DNA of 64,000 nt from JBHYDC01 sp051861205 (GCA_051861205.1 JBHYDC010000008.1:62001-126000); one strand, 5' to 3'; counted from the first letter of the stretch, positions 24,756-33,175 are shown. Numbers and translations: made by a program. Notes: generated by a model not told the origin, from the sequence alone.

Positions 24756-25802
24756 GTGAGGTATCAGCCGAAGGCGACGCGCTATGACGCGATGATCTAC
24801 AACCGCTGTGGGCGCAGCGGATTGAAGCTGCCGGCGATCTCGCTGGGGCTGTGGCAGAACTTCGGCGAGGACAAATCGCGCGCGAATGCCCGTGCCATGT
24901 GCCACACCGCCTTCGATCTTGGCATCACGCATTTCGATCTGGCCAACAATTACGGCCCGCCGCCGGGCAGTGCCGAGGAAGCCTTCGGCGATATCTTGCG
25001 AACCGATTTCGGCGGCTACCGCGACGAACTCGTGATCTCGACCAAGGCGGGCTATGGCATGTGGCCGGGGCCTTATGGCGAGTTTGGCAGCCGCAAGTAT
25101 CTGACGGCCAGCCTCGACCAGAGCTTGAAGCGGATGGGGCTCGACTACGTCGACATCTTCTACTCCCACCGTTTCGACCCGGAGACGCCGCTGGAAGAGA
25201 CCATGATGGCGCTTGATCGGGCGGTGCAGGCGGGCAAGGCGCTCTATGTCGGGATATCGAGCTACAACGCGCAGCGCACTCGGGAAGCCGCCGCGATCCT
25301 GCGGCAGCTCGGCACGCCCTGCCTCATTCATCAGCCGAGCTATTCCATGGTGAATCGCTGGGTGGAAGACGACGGCCTGCTCGATACGCTGGAAGGCGAA
25401 GGCATCGGCTGCATCGCCTTCTCGCCGCTCGCGCAGGGCATGCTGACGACGAAGTATCTCGGCGGCGTACCGGACGATAGCCGGGCCGCGAAGAAGGGAT
25501 CGCTGAAGCCGAATTTCATCAACGAGACCAGCATCGGCCATATCCGCACGCTGAACGAGATGGCCGAGGCGCGGGGCCAGACGCTGGCGCAGATGGCCCT
25601 TGCCTGGGTGCTGCGCGACAAGCGGATGACCTCGGCGCTGATCGGCGCAAGCCGCCCCGAACAGGTGATCGACTGCGTGGGCGCGCTGAAAAACCTGTCG
25701 TTCACGGCCGACGAACTGGCGACGATCGACGGCCATGCGGTGGATCTCAACATCAACTTGTGGGCCGAAAGCGCTGAACGCAAAGGCCCTCCGCGCAAGT
25801 GA
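24756..25802 (+). CDS. yghZ: Aldo-keto reductase, YghZ/L-glyceraldehyde-3-phosphate reductase type
   Basis: This is a 348-residue NADPH-dependent reductase. The sequence follows E. coli YghZ closely: RCGRSGLKLPAISLGLWQNF at its start, THFDLANNYGPPPGSAEEAF (catalytic Asp and Tyr) near residue 50, ISTKAGYGMWPGPYG (catalytic Lys) near 87-101, and YVDIFYSHRFDPETPLEET (catalytic His) near 130-148. YghZ detoxifies L-glyceraldehyde-3-phosphate and reduces methylglyoxal and other aldehydes. The GTG at 24756 is chosen because GGGAGGA lies 6 bases before it and the product then matches the family N-terminus. A rho-independent terminator follows at 25841-25872. Confidence 0.9.
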   Translation: MRYQPKATRYDAMIYNRCGRSGLKLPAISLGLWQNFGEDKSRANARAMCHTAFDLGITHFDLANNYGPPPGSAEEAFGDILRTDFGGYRDELVISTKAGYGMWPGPYGEFGSRKYLTASLDQSLKRMGLDYVDIFYSHRFDPETPLEETMMALDRAVQAGKALYVGISSYNAQRTREAAAILRQLGTPCLIHQPSYSMVNRWVEDDGLLDTLEGEGIGCIAFSPLAQGMLTTKYLGGVPDDSRAAKKGSLKPNFINETSIGHIRTLNEMAEARGQTLAQMALAWVLRDKRMTSALIGASRPEQVIDCVGALKNLSFTADELATIDGHAVDLNINLWAESAERKGPPRK

Positions 25803-25840
25803 GCGGCGGGATCGTTTAGCCCAGTCGATGACGTTGTGAA

Positions 25841-25872
25841 GGCCTCCGGGACAACGCTCCGGAGGCCTTTTT
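25841..25872 (+). terminator. Rho-independent terminator after the aldo-keto reductase
   Basis: Nine-base perfect stem GGCCTCCGG / CCGGAGGCC (25841-25849 with 25859-25867), loop GACAACGCT minus overlap, then TTTTT at 25868-25872. The T tract is only on the plus strand. Confidence 0.9.
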
Positions 25873-25892
25873 CATGGCGACATCGGCGCGGA

Positions 25893-27488
25893 TCAGGCGG
25901 CGGGATCGACCTCGATGATCACGGCTTCATTGCCGCCAAGGTCGAAGCTGCCGTTGAAGCGGGCGCCTTCCTGGAAGGGGTTGGTGGAGATGCTGATCGT
26001 GCCGGAGAAGGCGCCGCCCTCGAAGGCGACGCGGATGGCCTCGGCGCCGAGATTGAGGCCGATCAGAAAGCGCTGGGCCGTGGTTTCCCGGAGATAAAGG
26101 AGCAGGTTGCCCTCCGCCGTCAGCGGGCGGTAGCCGCCTTGGTTGAGCGCGGGGTTGTCGCGCCTGAGGCGGATGAGCCGTTGGTAGAGGCGGAAGATCG
26201 AGGCTGGATCATCGCGCTGGCCGGCAACGGTGTGCAGGTGGTCCACCTCGGTGACGGGAAGCCAGGGCTGGCCAGTGGTGAAGCCGGCGTTGGGGCCGGG
26301 CTCCCACTGCATCGGCGTGCGCGCGCCGTCCCGCCCAAAGCCGAAGCCGGGGACTTGGCGGGGAAAGGGGTCGAGCGCGTTTTCGTCGGCGAAGACAGCG
26401 TGTTCCATGCCGATCTCCTCACCATAGTAGAGCGTCGGCGTGCCGCGCAGCGTGAGGAGCAGGACTGCGGCGACGGGCGCTTGCGCGCGGCCGACGCGGG
26501 TGGCGACACGGGGCTTGTCGTGATTGCCGGTGACCCAGTTCGGCCAGCCGCCGGACGGGAGGCTCGCCTCATAATCCGAAATCATACGGTCGATGTGCCG
26601 GGCCTCCCAAGGGGCATCGATCAGGGCGAAATTGAACGGCAGATGGATGCCTTCGGCGTTGACGCCGTAGTAGCGCACGAGGCGTTCGGTGGGCAGGTAC
26701 AGCTCGCCGATGAGCACGCGGTCGTCGTAATCGGCGAGGATACGGCGCAGCTCGCGGACGATCTCGTCCATCTCCGGCAGGTCGGAGGTGTAGAGCGGGA
26801 TCAGCCGGTCGGTCGGCGCGTCGCCCTCTTTCCAATGAGGGTTGACGGGATTGTCCCGGAACTGCTCGTCTTTGAGGAGGTGCCAGAGCACGTCGATGCG
26901 GAACCCGTCAACGCCGCGGTCGAGCCAGAAGCGCATGACGTCGGCCATCGCCTCGCGCACGAAGGGGTTGCGCCAGTTGAGGTCCGGCTGGCTGTCGAGA
27001 AAGGCGTGGAAGTAAAATTGTTCGGTGGCATCGTCATAGGTCCAGCCGCTGCCGCCGAAGGAGGACATCCAATTGGTGGGCGGCCCGCCGTCTGGACCCG
27101 GATCGCGCCAGATGTACCAATCGCGCATCGGCGAATCGCGCGAGGAGCGGCTGTCCTCGAACCAGGGGTGCTGGTCGGAGGTGTGGTTCGGTACGAGATC
27201 GAGCACGACCTTGAGACCCAGCGAATGCGCTTCGGCCAGAAGCTGATCGAAGTCTTCGAGGGTTCCGAAGCTCGGGTCGACATCGAAATAGTCGGCAATG
27301 TCGTAGCCGAAATCCTTCATGGGTGAGACGAAGATCGGGGAGAGCCAGACGGCATCCACCCCAAGCTCGACAAGATGATCGAGGCGGGCTCGGATGCCGT
27401 TGAGATCGCCGACACCGTCGCCGTCCGTGTCTTGGAACGAACGGGGATAGATCTGGTAGATGATGCCGGTTTTCCACCACTCGTTCAC
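25893..27488 (-). CDS. GH13 alpha-glucosidase / oligo-1,6-glucosidase
   Basis: The 531-residue glycoside hydrolase family 13 protein has no signal peptide, so it acts in the cytosol on imported or internal oligosaccharides. Motif I is VLDLVPNHTSDQHPWF near residue 96. The nucleophile Asp is in GVDGFRIDVLWHL near 200. The acid Glu is in RVLIGELYLPTERL near 256, and the transition-state Asp is in WVTGNHDKPRVATRV near 320. The start is GTG (MNEWWKTGIIYQIYPRSFQD) after AAGGGAGAACC. It ends with a beta-sandwich domain C. The upstream DUF4142-like gene lies 48 bases away on the same strand. Trehalose or maltose supply for the 45-56 kb operon is a possible link, not shown. Confidence 0.92.
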   Translation of the reverse strand: MNEWWKTGIIYQIYPRSFQDTDGDGVGDLNGIRARLDHLVELGVDAVWLSPIFVSPMKDFGYDIADYFDVDPSFGTLEDFDQLLAEAHSLGLKVVLDLVPNHTSDQHPWFEDSRSSRDSPMRDWYIWRDPGPDGGPPTNWMSSFGGSGWTYDDATEQFYFHAFLDSQPDLNWRNPFVREAMADVMRFWLDRGVDGFRIDVLWHLLKDEQFRDNPVNPHWKEGDAPTDRLIPLYTSDLPEMDEIVRELRRILADYDDRVLIGELYLPTERLVRYYGVNAEGIHLPFNFALIDAPWEARHIDRMISDYEASLPSGGWPNWVTGNHDKPRVATRVGRAQAPVAAVLLLTLRGTPTLYYGEEIGMEHAVFADENALDPFPRQVPGFGFGRDGARTPMQWEPGPNAGFTTGQPWLPVTEVDHLHTVAGQRDDPASIFRLYQRLIRLRRDNPALNQGGYRPLTAEGNLLLYLRETTAQRFLIGLNLGAEAIRVAFEGGAFSGTISISTNPFQEGARFNGSFDLGGNEAVIIEVDPAA

Positions 27489-27536
27489 GTCGGTTCTCCC
27501 TTTGCATTGACACGCCCGAGGCTTGAGCCGGACGGT

Positions 27537-27788
27537 TCATTTTTGCAGTAGCGCCGCGTTGTCGCCGGTCTCGGCATAGGCGGTGAAGAGGCGGATCGCC
27601 TCGTCATGCGTATCGGCCTGCTGCTTCAGGAAGACGTTCGAGGCGATGACCTTGGTGACGAAGGTCGGCGCGTCGACTTGGGTGGTCGCGGCAGGAGCTT
27701 CGGTTTGATCGGCCGGCACGGATTCGCCTTGGGCGAAAACAGGTGCCCCCGCAAGCATGGCAACCGCGAACAGGATGTTAGATTTCAT
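27537..27788 (-). CDS. Internally deleted DUF4142-type exported protein
   Basis: The product has 83 residues with a signal peptide (MKSNILFAVAMLAGAPVFAQ). After it come two blocks that match the full-length paralogue at 41896-42498. VDAPTFVTKVIASNVFLKQQ corresponds to that protein's IETPTFVKLAVAGSLFEIQS. Immediately afterwards HDEAIRLFTAYAETGDNAAL corresponds to its HRAAVKLFTAYSEVGQNETL. About 70 residues between the blocks, and the last 30 residues, are missing. The frame is intact, so it may be a reduced functional protein or a decaying copy. DUF4142 proteins are small exported helical proteins of unknown function. The start ATG follows AAGGG. Confidence 0.72.
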   Translation of the reverse strand: MKSNILFAVAMLAGAPVFAQGESVPADQTEAPAATTQVDAPTFVTKVIASNVFLKQQADTHDEAIRLFTAYAETGDNAALLQK

Positions 27789-27864
27789 GGTCGTAGCCCT
27801 TGAGTTCGCGGGCAAGGTTTGTTCAAGAACGTGCAGAGCGCACCACCTGTTCCCCGATATGCGA

Positions 27865-27886
27865 AAGGGAGCCCTGCGGCTCCCTT
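27865..27886 (-). terminator. Hairpin terminator after the SRPBCC membrane protein gene
   Basis: Perfect nine-base stem AAGGGAGCC / GGCTCCCTT with a CTGC loop. On the minus strand it is followed by a short T run. It lies 27 bases beyond the stop of the gene at 27913-28878. Confidence 0.65.
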
Positions 27887-27912
27887 CCCTGACAAGGCGA
27901 TCTGCCGGACCT

Positions 27913-28878
27913 TCACATCGGACGGCGGGCTTCGGCGGTGCCCGCCGAGCCGGTTTCCATCACCTGCTTGAAGCGGCGCAAGTCATCGCGAAGCTGAACG
28001 CCCGGCTCTTCCATGAAGAGCTTGGCGACCAAGCGGCCGATCTGCCCGCCCGGCGGCTCGTAGACGATGAGGGCCTTGACCTCGGTACCGCGATCGCCGG
28101 GGGCGGGGCGAAACTCGACCCAGCCGTAGTTGCGCACATCGGCACCGGGCGTGGATTCCCAGGCGATCCGGCGATTGGGCTGATCGTCCTTCACCACGGC
28201 TTCCCAGGAGACGCTGTTGCCGGCGGGCGCCTTCACGGTCCAGCGCGAGCGGTTCTCATCGATCTTCTCAATGCTCTCGATGTGGTCCATGACGCGGGTG
28301 AGATTGGAGAAATCGCGCCAGAAGCGATATAGCTCCTCGGGCGACTTGTTGATCGTGACGCTCGATTCCGCGGCCGCCGCGCTGGACCAGCCGCGACGGT
28401 TGGCGATGCGGCCTTCCTCGCTGGTCTGCGTCAGGTTTCTGGCGGCCGAGGGCAGACGGCCGTTGGCGCCGGCCCAGGCCATGGCGCCGCCGATCGCAAG
28501 GCTGGCCGCACCGGCAAGGCCGCCGTGACGAAGGCCCCAGCGCACAAGAAGTCCGCCGCCGAGCAGGGTCGCCCAGCGCTCCCAGCCTTCCAATTCGCCG
28601 GAGTGGCGGGCCGATGTGCCGGCGCGTTCCATGAGGCTACGGCCGCCGCGCTGGCCCATCTGGCTGCCGGAAGACCGGCGCCCTTGCCGCCACCGCCCGA
28701 AGCGCTCGTCGGCTTCGCCTGAGCGGTCGAACGGATCTTCGCGGCGATAGCTCTCGCGCTGACGGTTCTCCTCACGCCAGTTGCTGCCCTTGGCGGTGGG
28801 GTCGTCGCGCTGAGCGGCGCGCTCGGCTGCGGCCTGATTGCGTCCAAGCTCTTCCTGACCATTGGGTGGGTTGGCCAT
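27913..28878 (-). CDS. SRPBCC-domain (polyketide cyclase/dehydrase-like) membrane protein
   Basis: This product has 321 residues in three parts. Residues 1-105 are a hydrophilic, Arg/Gln-rich region of low complexity (REENRQRESYRREDPFDR). Residues about 106-150 hold two short hydrophobic helices (WATLLGGGLLVRWGLRHGGL, AGAASLAIGGAMAWAGANG) like the DUF2892 membrane unit. Residues about 170-300 form an SRPBCC lipid-binding fold (SVTINKSPEELYRFWRDFSN; NYGWVEFRPAPGDRGTEVKA). Proteins of this design are frequent in rhizobia next to stress genes; the ligand is unknown. The start at MANPPNG (28878) is preferred over the upstream ATG. It follows the four-gene membrane module on the same strand, with a 95-base gap. 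Confidence 0.75.
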   Translation of the reverse strand: MANPPNGQEELGRNQAAAERAAQRDDPTAKGSNWREENRQRESYRREDPFDRSGEADERFGRWRQGRRSSGSQMGQRGGRSLMERAGTSARHSGELEGWERWATLLGGGLLVRWGLRHGGLAGAASLAIGGAMAWAGANGRLPSAARNLTQTSEEGRIANRRGWSSAAAAESSVTINKSPEELYRFWRDFSNLTRVMDHIESIEKIDENRSRWTVKAPAGNSVSWEAVVKDDQPNRRIAWESTPGADVRNYGWVEFRPAPGDRGTEVKALIVYEPPGGQIGRLVAKLFMEEPGVQLRDDLRRFKQVMETGSAGTAEARRPM

Positions 28879-28973
28879 TCGTGTGCCTCCGATCATGTGC
28901 GAGCAGCCTTAGAGACGCCGGCCGCACGGGGTTGTGTCCGCAGGTCAACACGCCGGAAGGCCCGATGTTCCGA

Positions 28974-29999
28974 TCAGGGGGTGAAGGCGGTTTGCTCTTC
29001 GGCGCTCAGCGAACGGCGGAGGCGGATTTCGATCCGGCGGCGCTCTTGCACATCGCCGCCGCCGCCGGTGCTGAGGTGGCCGTCGGTATCGATAAGCTGA
29101 GCAGCCGAAAGCGGCAGGATGTCGATGCCGGCAAGGCGCGGATCGGAGGCGAGCACCTGCGAGACCGCGACGGCGCGGGCAAGACCGAGCCCCGCATTGT
29201 CGGCCGGCACCAGAGCGTCGATCGGGCCGCCGCGCACGGCATCGAGCAGGCTTTCGTCCAGGTTCGAGGCCTTCTTGGCGATCGGGCGCTCGTCGGTGTG
29301 GCCGATCACCTCAATGACGTCGACGTCGTAGTCGTCGATCAGCTTGGCAAGGTCGGGTCCGGTTTCGGTGGTGAGGCGGGCGGTGAAGGCGGCGGAGAGA
29401 ACGGCGCGCCCGGTCTGGAAATAGAAACCCCTGTCCTCCCGCAGCGTGATGATCGGCGGAAGATCGACCCGCTTGCCGGGCCGGGCGGACCTTGCCGCGG
29501 CAAGCTCGGCCTCGGCCGATTGGAGCGCGGCGGTTTGGCGGGCGACGGATTGAGCGGAGGCGACGCTGCCGAGTACATCTTGCGCGCTGTGGCTTTCGGC
29601 GAGCGGAAGCACGTCCGCGACGAAGTCCGCGCTTTGGGCGAGCGCCGTCCGGTCGGCGCCGGCTTGCTCCAGGCGGCTGACGAGGCCGGAATCGGCAACG
29701 AGGCGCTCCCAGGTGTCGTCGATCGCCTTTTGTGAACTGACGCCGGACCCTGCCCGCGCAAGATCCTGAAGCCGGCGGATGGACTGAAGATCGGCGGATA
29801 GGGTCTCGTTGCCTTCGGCCTTCAAGGTGAGTTCGGCGATTTGAGCTTTGGCCAGATCGAGCTGCTTGCGGCCCTGCGCCAAAAGGGCGGCCAGCACGAT
29901 GATGAGACAAAAGACCAGGAGCAGCATGATCTCGGCCATGGTGAAGCCAAGCACCAAGCCCTTGCGATAGGACGTGCCGTCCTCTGCGATGCGGTTCAT
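28974..29999 (-). CDS. MotB/ZorB-like membrane protein with OmpA-type C-terminal domain
   Basis: The product has 341 residues. One N-terminal helix, GFTMAEIMLLLVFCLIIVLA (residues 18-37), has the shape of the MotB/ExbD/ZorB ion-path helix. MAEIM lines up with the ADFM of MotB, with Glu23 in place of the ion-carrying Asp. A periplasmic coiled-coil linker follows (residues about 45-170). Then comes an OmpA-like peptidoglycan-binding domain: FYFQTGRAVLSAAFTARL, VDVIEVIGHTDERPI near 225-240, NAGLGLARAVAVSQVL near 266-281 and QERRRIEIRLRRS near the end. It is the last gene of the module and overlaps the MotA-like gene by ATGA, so a stator-like complex is likely. Confidence 0.75.
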   Translation of the reverse strand: MNRIAEDGTSYRKGLVLGFTMAEIMLLLVFCLIIVLAALLAQGRKQLDLAKAQIAELTLKAEGNETLSADLQSIRRLQDLARAGSGVSSQKAIDDTWERLVADSGLVSRLEQAGADRTALAQSADFVADVLPLAESHSAQDVLGSVASAQSVARQTAALQSAEAELAAARSARPGKRVDLPPIITLREDRGFYFQTGRAVLSAAFTARLTTETGPDLAKLIDDYDVDVIEVIGHTDERPIAKKASNLDESLLDAVRGGPIDALVPADNAGLGLARAVAVSQVLASDPRLAGIDILPLSAAQLIDTDGHLSTGGGGDVQERRRIEIRLRRSLSAEEQTAFTP

Positions 30000-30922
30000 G
30001 GCAAGGCGTCCTGTTTGACGGGCCGCGGGTGAGGCGGACGGCCGGGCTTTGGCTCGATCAGCGCCAGAACCGCGTCGAGCTTGGCATCTAGGGCGGCGAT
30101 GTCAGAGGTTTGAACGGCGGGAGCGGTGGGGATGTCGGAAAGGCGGCGGGTGAGAGCGCCGATGGCATCCGAAAGCTCGGCAGTACGGGTGCTGAGATGC
30201 TGCGTTTCGCGCGAAAGCCGGGCGGCGGCGGCCTCCATGGAGGCGGACATGCGGCGGCTCGCCTCCTCCACGCTGCCTTGCGACGACGTGGCGAGCGCGG
30301 CTGTTTCGCGCGTGAGAGTGTCGGCGCTTTGCCGGAACGAGGTGATCAGGGCCTTTGACTGGGCGTTGATCTGATCTTGCACGCCGGTCCAGCTTTCGGT
30401 GGCCGATTGCTGGGCGGAACGGCGGAAATGGTTGAGGTCGAGCACCGTGGCATCAAGCTCGCGGCGCACCCGGCGGGCGGCGTCGGCGAGTTCGAGGCGG
30501 GAGACGCGCTCCACTTCCACCGGATCGCGGCGCATCTGGTTGATGAAGATGCGCAGCGCGATGCCGGCGATGGTGGACGCGATGGCAACGCCGAAATTGC
30601 GCACGATGTCCTCGGCCGCGCCCGACGCATCGAACTGCCAGAGCGAAACGCCGAGGCTGGTGAGGGTGAAGAGGAAGCCCATGTAATAGAGATTGTCGCC
30701 GCTTTGATCTTCACGCAGGCGCAAGCTGCGAATGAAGATCACGGCGGCGGCGTAAGTGAGCATGATCGAAACCGGGATCATGGTGACGGCCCCGGCCGGC
30801 AGCCCCGAAAGCTTGGACCAGAGAATGTAGCCGCAGCCGGCCGCGACGAAGACGAGGAACACGAGCGCATCGCCTAGGCCGGCGAGCTGGGATTCGCCCT
30901 TGGGGCGCTGGCGAGCCATCAT
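29996..30922 (-). CDS. MotA/ZorA-like four-helix membrane protein with coiled-coil tail
   Basis: The product has 308 residues. Four helices lie in the first 125 residues: ALVFLVFVAAGCGYILW, AVTMIPVSIMLTYAAAVIFI, YYMGFLFTLTSLGVSLW and NFGVAIASTIAGIALRIFIN. The last two have the small-residue and Thr/Ser-rich look of MotA/TolQ helices 3 and 4. From about 135 to 290 the chain is a cytoplasmic coiled coil (SRLELADAARRVRRELDATV; MEAAAARLSRETQHLSTRTA), as in ZorA tails. Sequence likeness to MotA is weak; the pairing with the MotB-like gene 4 bases downstream supports the call. Both ends overlap neighbours (ATGATG at the start). Confidence 0.6.
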   Translation of the reverse strand: MMARQRPKGESQLAGLGDALVFLVFVAAGCGYILWSKLSGLPAGAVTMIPVSIMLTYAAAVIFIRSLRLREDQSGDNLYYMGFLFTLTSLGVSLWQFDASGAAEDIVRNFGVAIASTIAGIALRIFINQMRRDPVEVERVSRLELADAARRVRRELDATVLDLNHFRRSAQQSATESWTGVQDQINAQSKALITSFRQSADTLTRETAALATSSQGSVEEASRRMSASMEAAAARLSRETQHLSTRTAELSDAIGALTRRLSDIPTAPAVQTSDIAALDAKLDAVLALIEPKPGRPPHPRPVKQDALP

Positions 30923-31743
30923 CCCGCCCCCTGCAATTTCACCGCTTCGGCAAGCGTGCCATGATTGCCGGCCACCCAGTCCTGCCAGAAGCGGATATGG
31001 GCGCCGCTGTCGATCCGCGCGGCGCCAAGCCGCTGGACATAATAGACGGTGACGGCGGCGCCGTGGAGATCGGTGCGCAGCTTCTTGGCCGCCGTGCTGC
31101 CCTGATAATGGGCGAAGGACACATCGCCGCCATACTGGGAATAGTCGGGCGTGTTCTCGATCATGTCGGACACGATGACGAGTTGCTTTTCGATGTTGGC
31201 GACCGCGCGGCCCTCGAAATGATCGACCGCGATGCGCTGGATCGCGGCCATGATGGGCGAGGTGTCGGCCGGACGGTTGGTGAGCCCGCTGCCCAGAACG
31301 CCGCCGAGCGGCTCTCGAAAATCGGCGAGCCAGCGTTTGCGCGCGGCGGCGGGGTTGGCGGTCCATTCGGTGAGGCCGGCGCCGGTGCCCGGATTGCAGC
31401 GCGAGAACAGAACGCGGCCTGCAGGATCGGCCGGATCGAGCACGCGCAGCTCCAAAAGGCCGTAGATGGGCAGCGCGTCGGCCAGATCGAAGAGCGCGGT
31501 GGTGACCTGACGGCGGCCGGCATCGGGCAGATCGTCGGAGCTGTCGAGAAGGACGACCGTGACGGCGCGCGGCCCGTCCACCGGGCAGAGCGTTTTGGCG
31601 TTGAGGACGGGCGGGCGTTCGGTGGTGGCGTTCAGCCAGAAGATACCGCCGAGCGCGGCCAGCGCGGCCAGCGCAAGGACTGCGCCGAGCGCGAACTTCC
31701 AGCCCTCGCCGGAGGACGACCGGCGCCTATGCCGCCTGGACAT
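30919..31743 (-). CDS. Membrane-anchored vWA-like protein
   Basis: The product has 274 residues. A very basic N-terminus (MSRRHRRRSSSGEGW) precedes one helix (ALGAVLALAALAALGGIFWL), so the body is outside the inner membrane. The body looks like a von Willebrand A fold: AVTVVLLDSSDDLPDAGRRQ as strand 1 with an acidic/Ser loop in the MIDAS position, TSPIMAAIQRIAVDHF, then KQLVIVSDMIENTPDYSQYG as strand 4 with the SDM in place of the usual SDG. A canonical DxSxS is not present. Its start overlaps the multi-TM gene by 17 bases and its stop overlaps the MotA-like start. Confidence 0.55.
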   Translation of the reverse strand: MSRRHRRRSSSGEGWKFALGAVLALAALAALGGIFWLNATTERPPVLNAKTLCPVDGPRAVTVVLLDSSDDLPDAGRRQVTTALFDLADALPIYGLLELRVLDPADPAGRVLFSRCNPGTGAGLTEWTANPAAARKRWLADFREPLGGVLGSGLTNRPADTSPIMAAIQRIAVDHFEGRAVANIEKQLVIVSDMIENTPDYSQYGGDVSFAHYQGSTAAKKLRTDLHGAAVTVYYVQRLGAARIDSGAHIRFWQDWVAGNHGTLAEAVKLQGAG

Positions 31744-33175
31744 GAAGCTCCTCCCGCACGAGATCGTCGATCTGGTGGTAGCGGGCGACGGCGGTGTCGA
31801 ACTCGCGGTGGATGGCGGTGATTTCCTCGACGAGCAGGCGCTGTGCATCGCCGACCTTGGCGCGAACCTCGGCGGCCTCAGTGGTGAGGTCCGGAACCTC
31901 GGCTTCGACGGGGATGCGGGGCAAATCGTAACATCCGGCGAAACGGGCGGGCGGCTTGGCCTTGCGGGCGCGCCGGTTTGCGTCGCGGTAGATCACGAGG
32001 AGCGCATTGAGGACTTGGGCCAGGTGGGTCTGGTGCTGGTCGAACAAGCGCACGAGGCGGCCGCGCGCGGTGAGGATCTGATCATATTCGGCGCGGCGGG
32101 CGGAGAGGTCGCGGTTGGTTTCCTCCAGGATCTCGATGTACTGGTCGCGCACGTCCAAAAGGCCGTCGATCAGGGTTTGCTTGCGGTCGATATAGGTGGT
32201 GTGGGCGGTGTCGAGGCGGCGTTGCACGCTGCCGAAGCCGGGATAGGGATCGACCGTGATGGTGCCGTCGATCAGCGCGGCGACCGAGAAGAAAAAGCCG
32301 ATGCCGAAGAAGAGCCACGACTTGATGTCGGTCAGCGACAGCGGCGCCTCCGTGAGCCGCGCTATCACGGCGCTGCCCCCCGATTCCAGAAGCTGGCCGG
32401 AAACCTCGCGGTAGTGGGCAAGCGCCAGATTGAGCGCGAGCGCGAAGACAAACCAGGCGAGGAGGGCGAAAAGGCCGATCAGCTTGTGCAGCAACCCCCG
32501 ATGGACAAGCTGCGGCAGGCCGATACGGCCGAAGAGAAAACTGCCGAGAACATTGAGAAGCGCGAAGGCGAAGGCCTCCGTCGTGCCGCCGACAAGTCCA
32601 AGTTCGCTGCCCTTGGCCAGAAACGTGCCGTTGAGCACCGTTTCCACCAGGAGCAAAATGGCGATGAAGCCGAATTTGAGCGTTTGCGCGCCGGCCGAGG
32701 GCGGATGGGGCGCACGGGTGAGGCGGTGCTCGCGCTTGAAGGCCTCTTTTTCTTCCTCATGCTCTTTGAGCGCGCGGCGAAGGCGGTTCAGTTCGTCCCG
32801 GCCGGTAGCCGCTTCCGCCTTGAATTCGCTGACGGCAGCGGGGGCGGCTTGGCGGATTTCGGAGAACCGGCCCTCGAAGTCGAGATTGGCGAGGCGTTCG
32901 TCATAGGTATGCAACTGGTCGAGCAGGATGGCGTGAGCGGATTTGCGCTCCGCCTCGACCCGGTCGACGATGCGCATCTCAATCTCATCGAGGGTGGCGG
33001 AAGCGGACGGCGGCTCGCCGATAGACCCCCTACCCCGACCTAGCTTTTCCAGCCCGAGATCGCGCGCGACGACTTGCGGGTCCAGCGCCGGGAAGACGTC
33101 CAGACTTGCGCGAAAGTCATGCGGCTCACGGCGCAGGCCCTTCATCAATCTGGCGAGCGCGCCCTCTCGTACCAC
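31727..33175 (-). CDS. Multi-TM protein with flanking coiled coils, first gene of the membrane module
   Basis: This 482-residue protein is of unknown family. Residues about 1-160 are soluble, ending in a charged coiled coil (LNRLRRALKEHEEEKEAFKR). Four or five hydrophobic helices follow: TLKFGFIAILLLVETVLNGT, TEAFAFALLNVLGSFLFG, LIGLFALLAWFVFALALNLA and SWLFFGIGFFFSVAALIDGT. After them comes a second coiled coil of about 170 residues (DGLLDVRDQYIEILEETNRD). An ATG exists at 33190, but it lacks a ribosome site. GTG 33175 follows AAAGGGA at good spacing and is preferred. The AT-rich stretch 33186-33225 is the likely promoter. Confidence 0.7.
   Translation of the reverse strand: MVREGALARLMKGLRREPHDFRASLDVFPALDPQVVARDLGLEKLGRGRGSIGEPPSASATLDEIEMRIVDRVEAERKSAHAILLDQLHTYDERLANLDFEGRFSEIRQAAPAAVSEFKAEAATGRDELNRLRRALKEHEEEKEAFKREHRLTRAPHPPSAGAQTLKFGFIAILLLVETVLNGTFLAKGSELGLVGGTTEAFAFALLNVLGSFLFGRIGLPQLVHRGLLHKLIGLFALLAWFVFALALNLALAHYREVSGQLLESGGSAVIARLTEAPLSLTDIKSWLFFGIGFFFSVAALIDGTITVDPYPGFGSVQRRLDTAHTTYIDRKQTLIDGLLDVRDQYIEILEETNRDLSARRAEYDQILTARGRLVRLFDQHQTHLAQVLNALLVIYRDANRRARKAKPPARFAGCYDLPRIPVEAEVPDLTTEAAEVRAKVGDAQRLLVEEITAIHREFDTAVARYHQIDDLVREELHVQAA

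Noticed and set aside
28974..33175. Complete Zorya defence system
   Set aside because: Only a ZorAB-like pair is suggested. No ZorC, ZorD helicase/nuclease or ZorE nuclease is encoded nearby, and the upstream partners are different.
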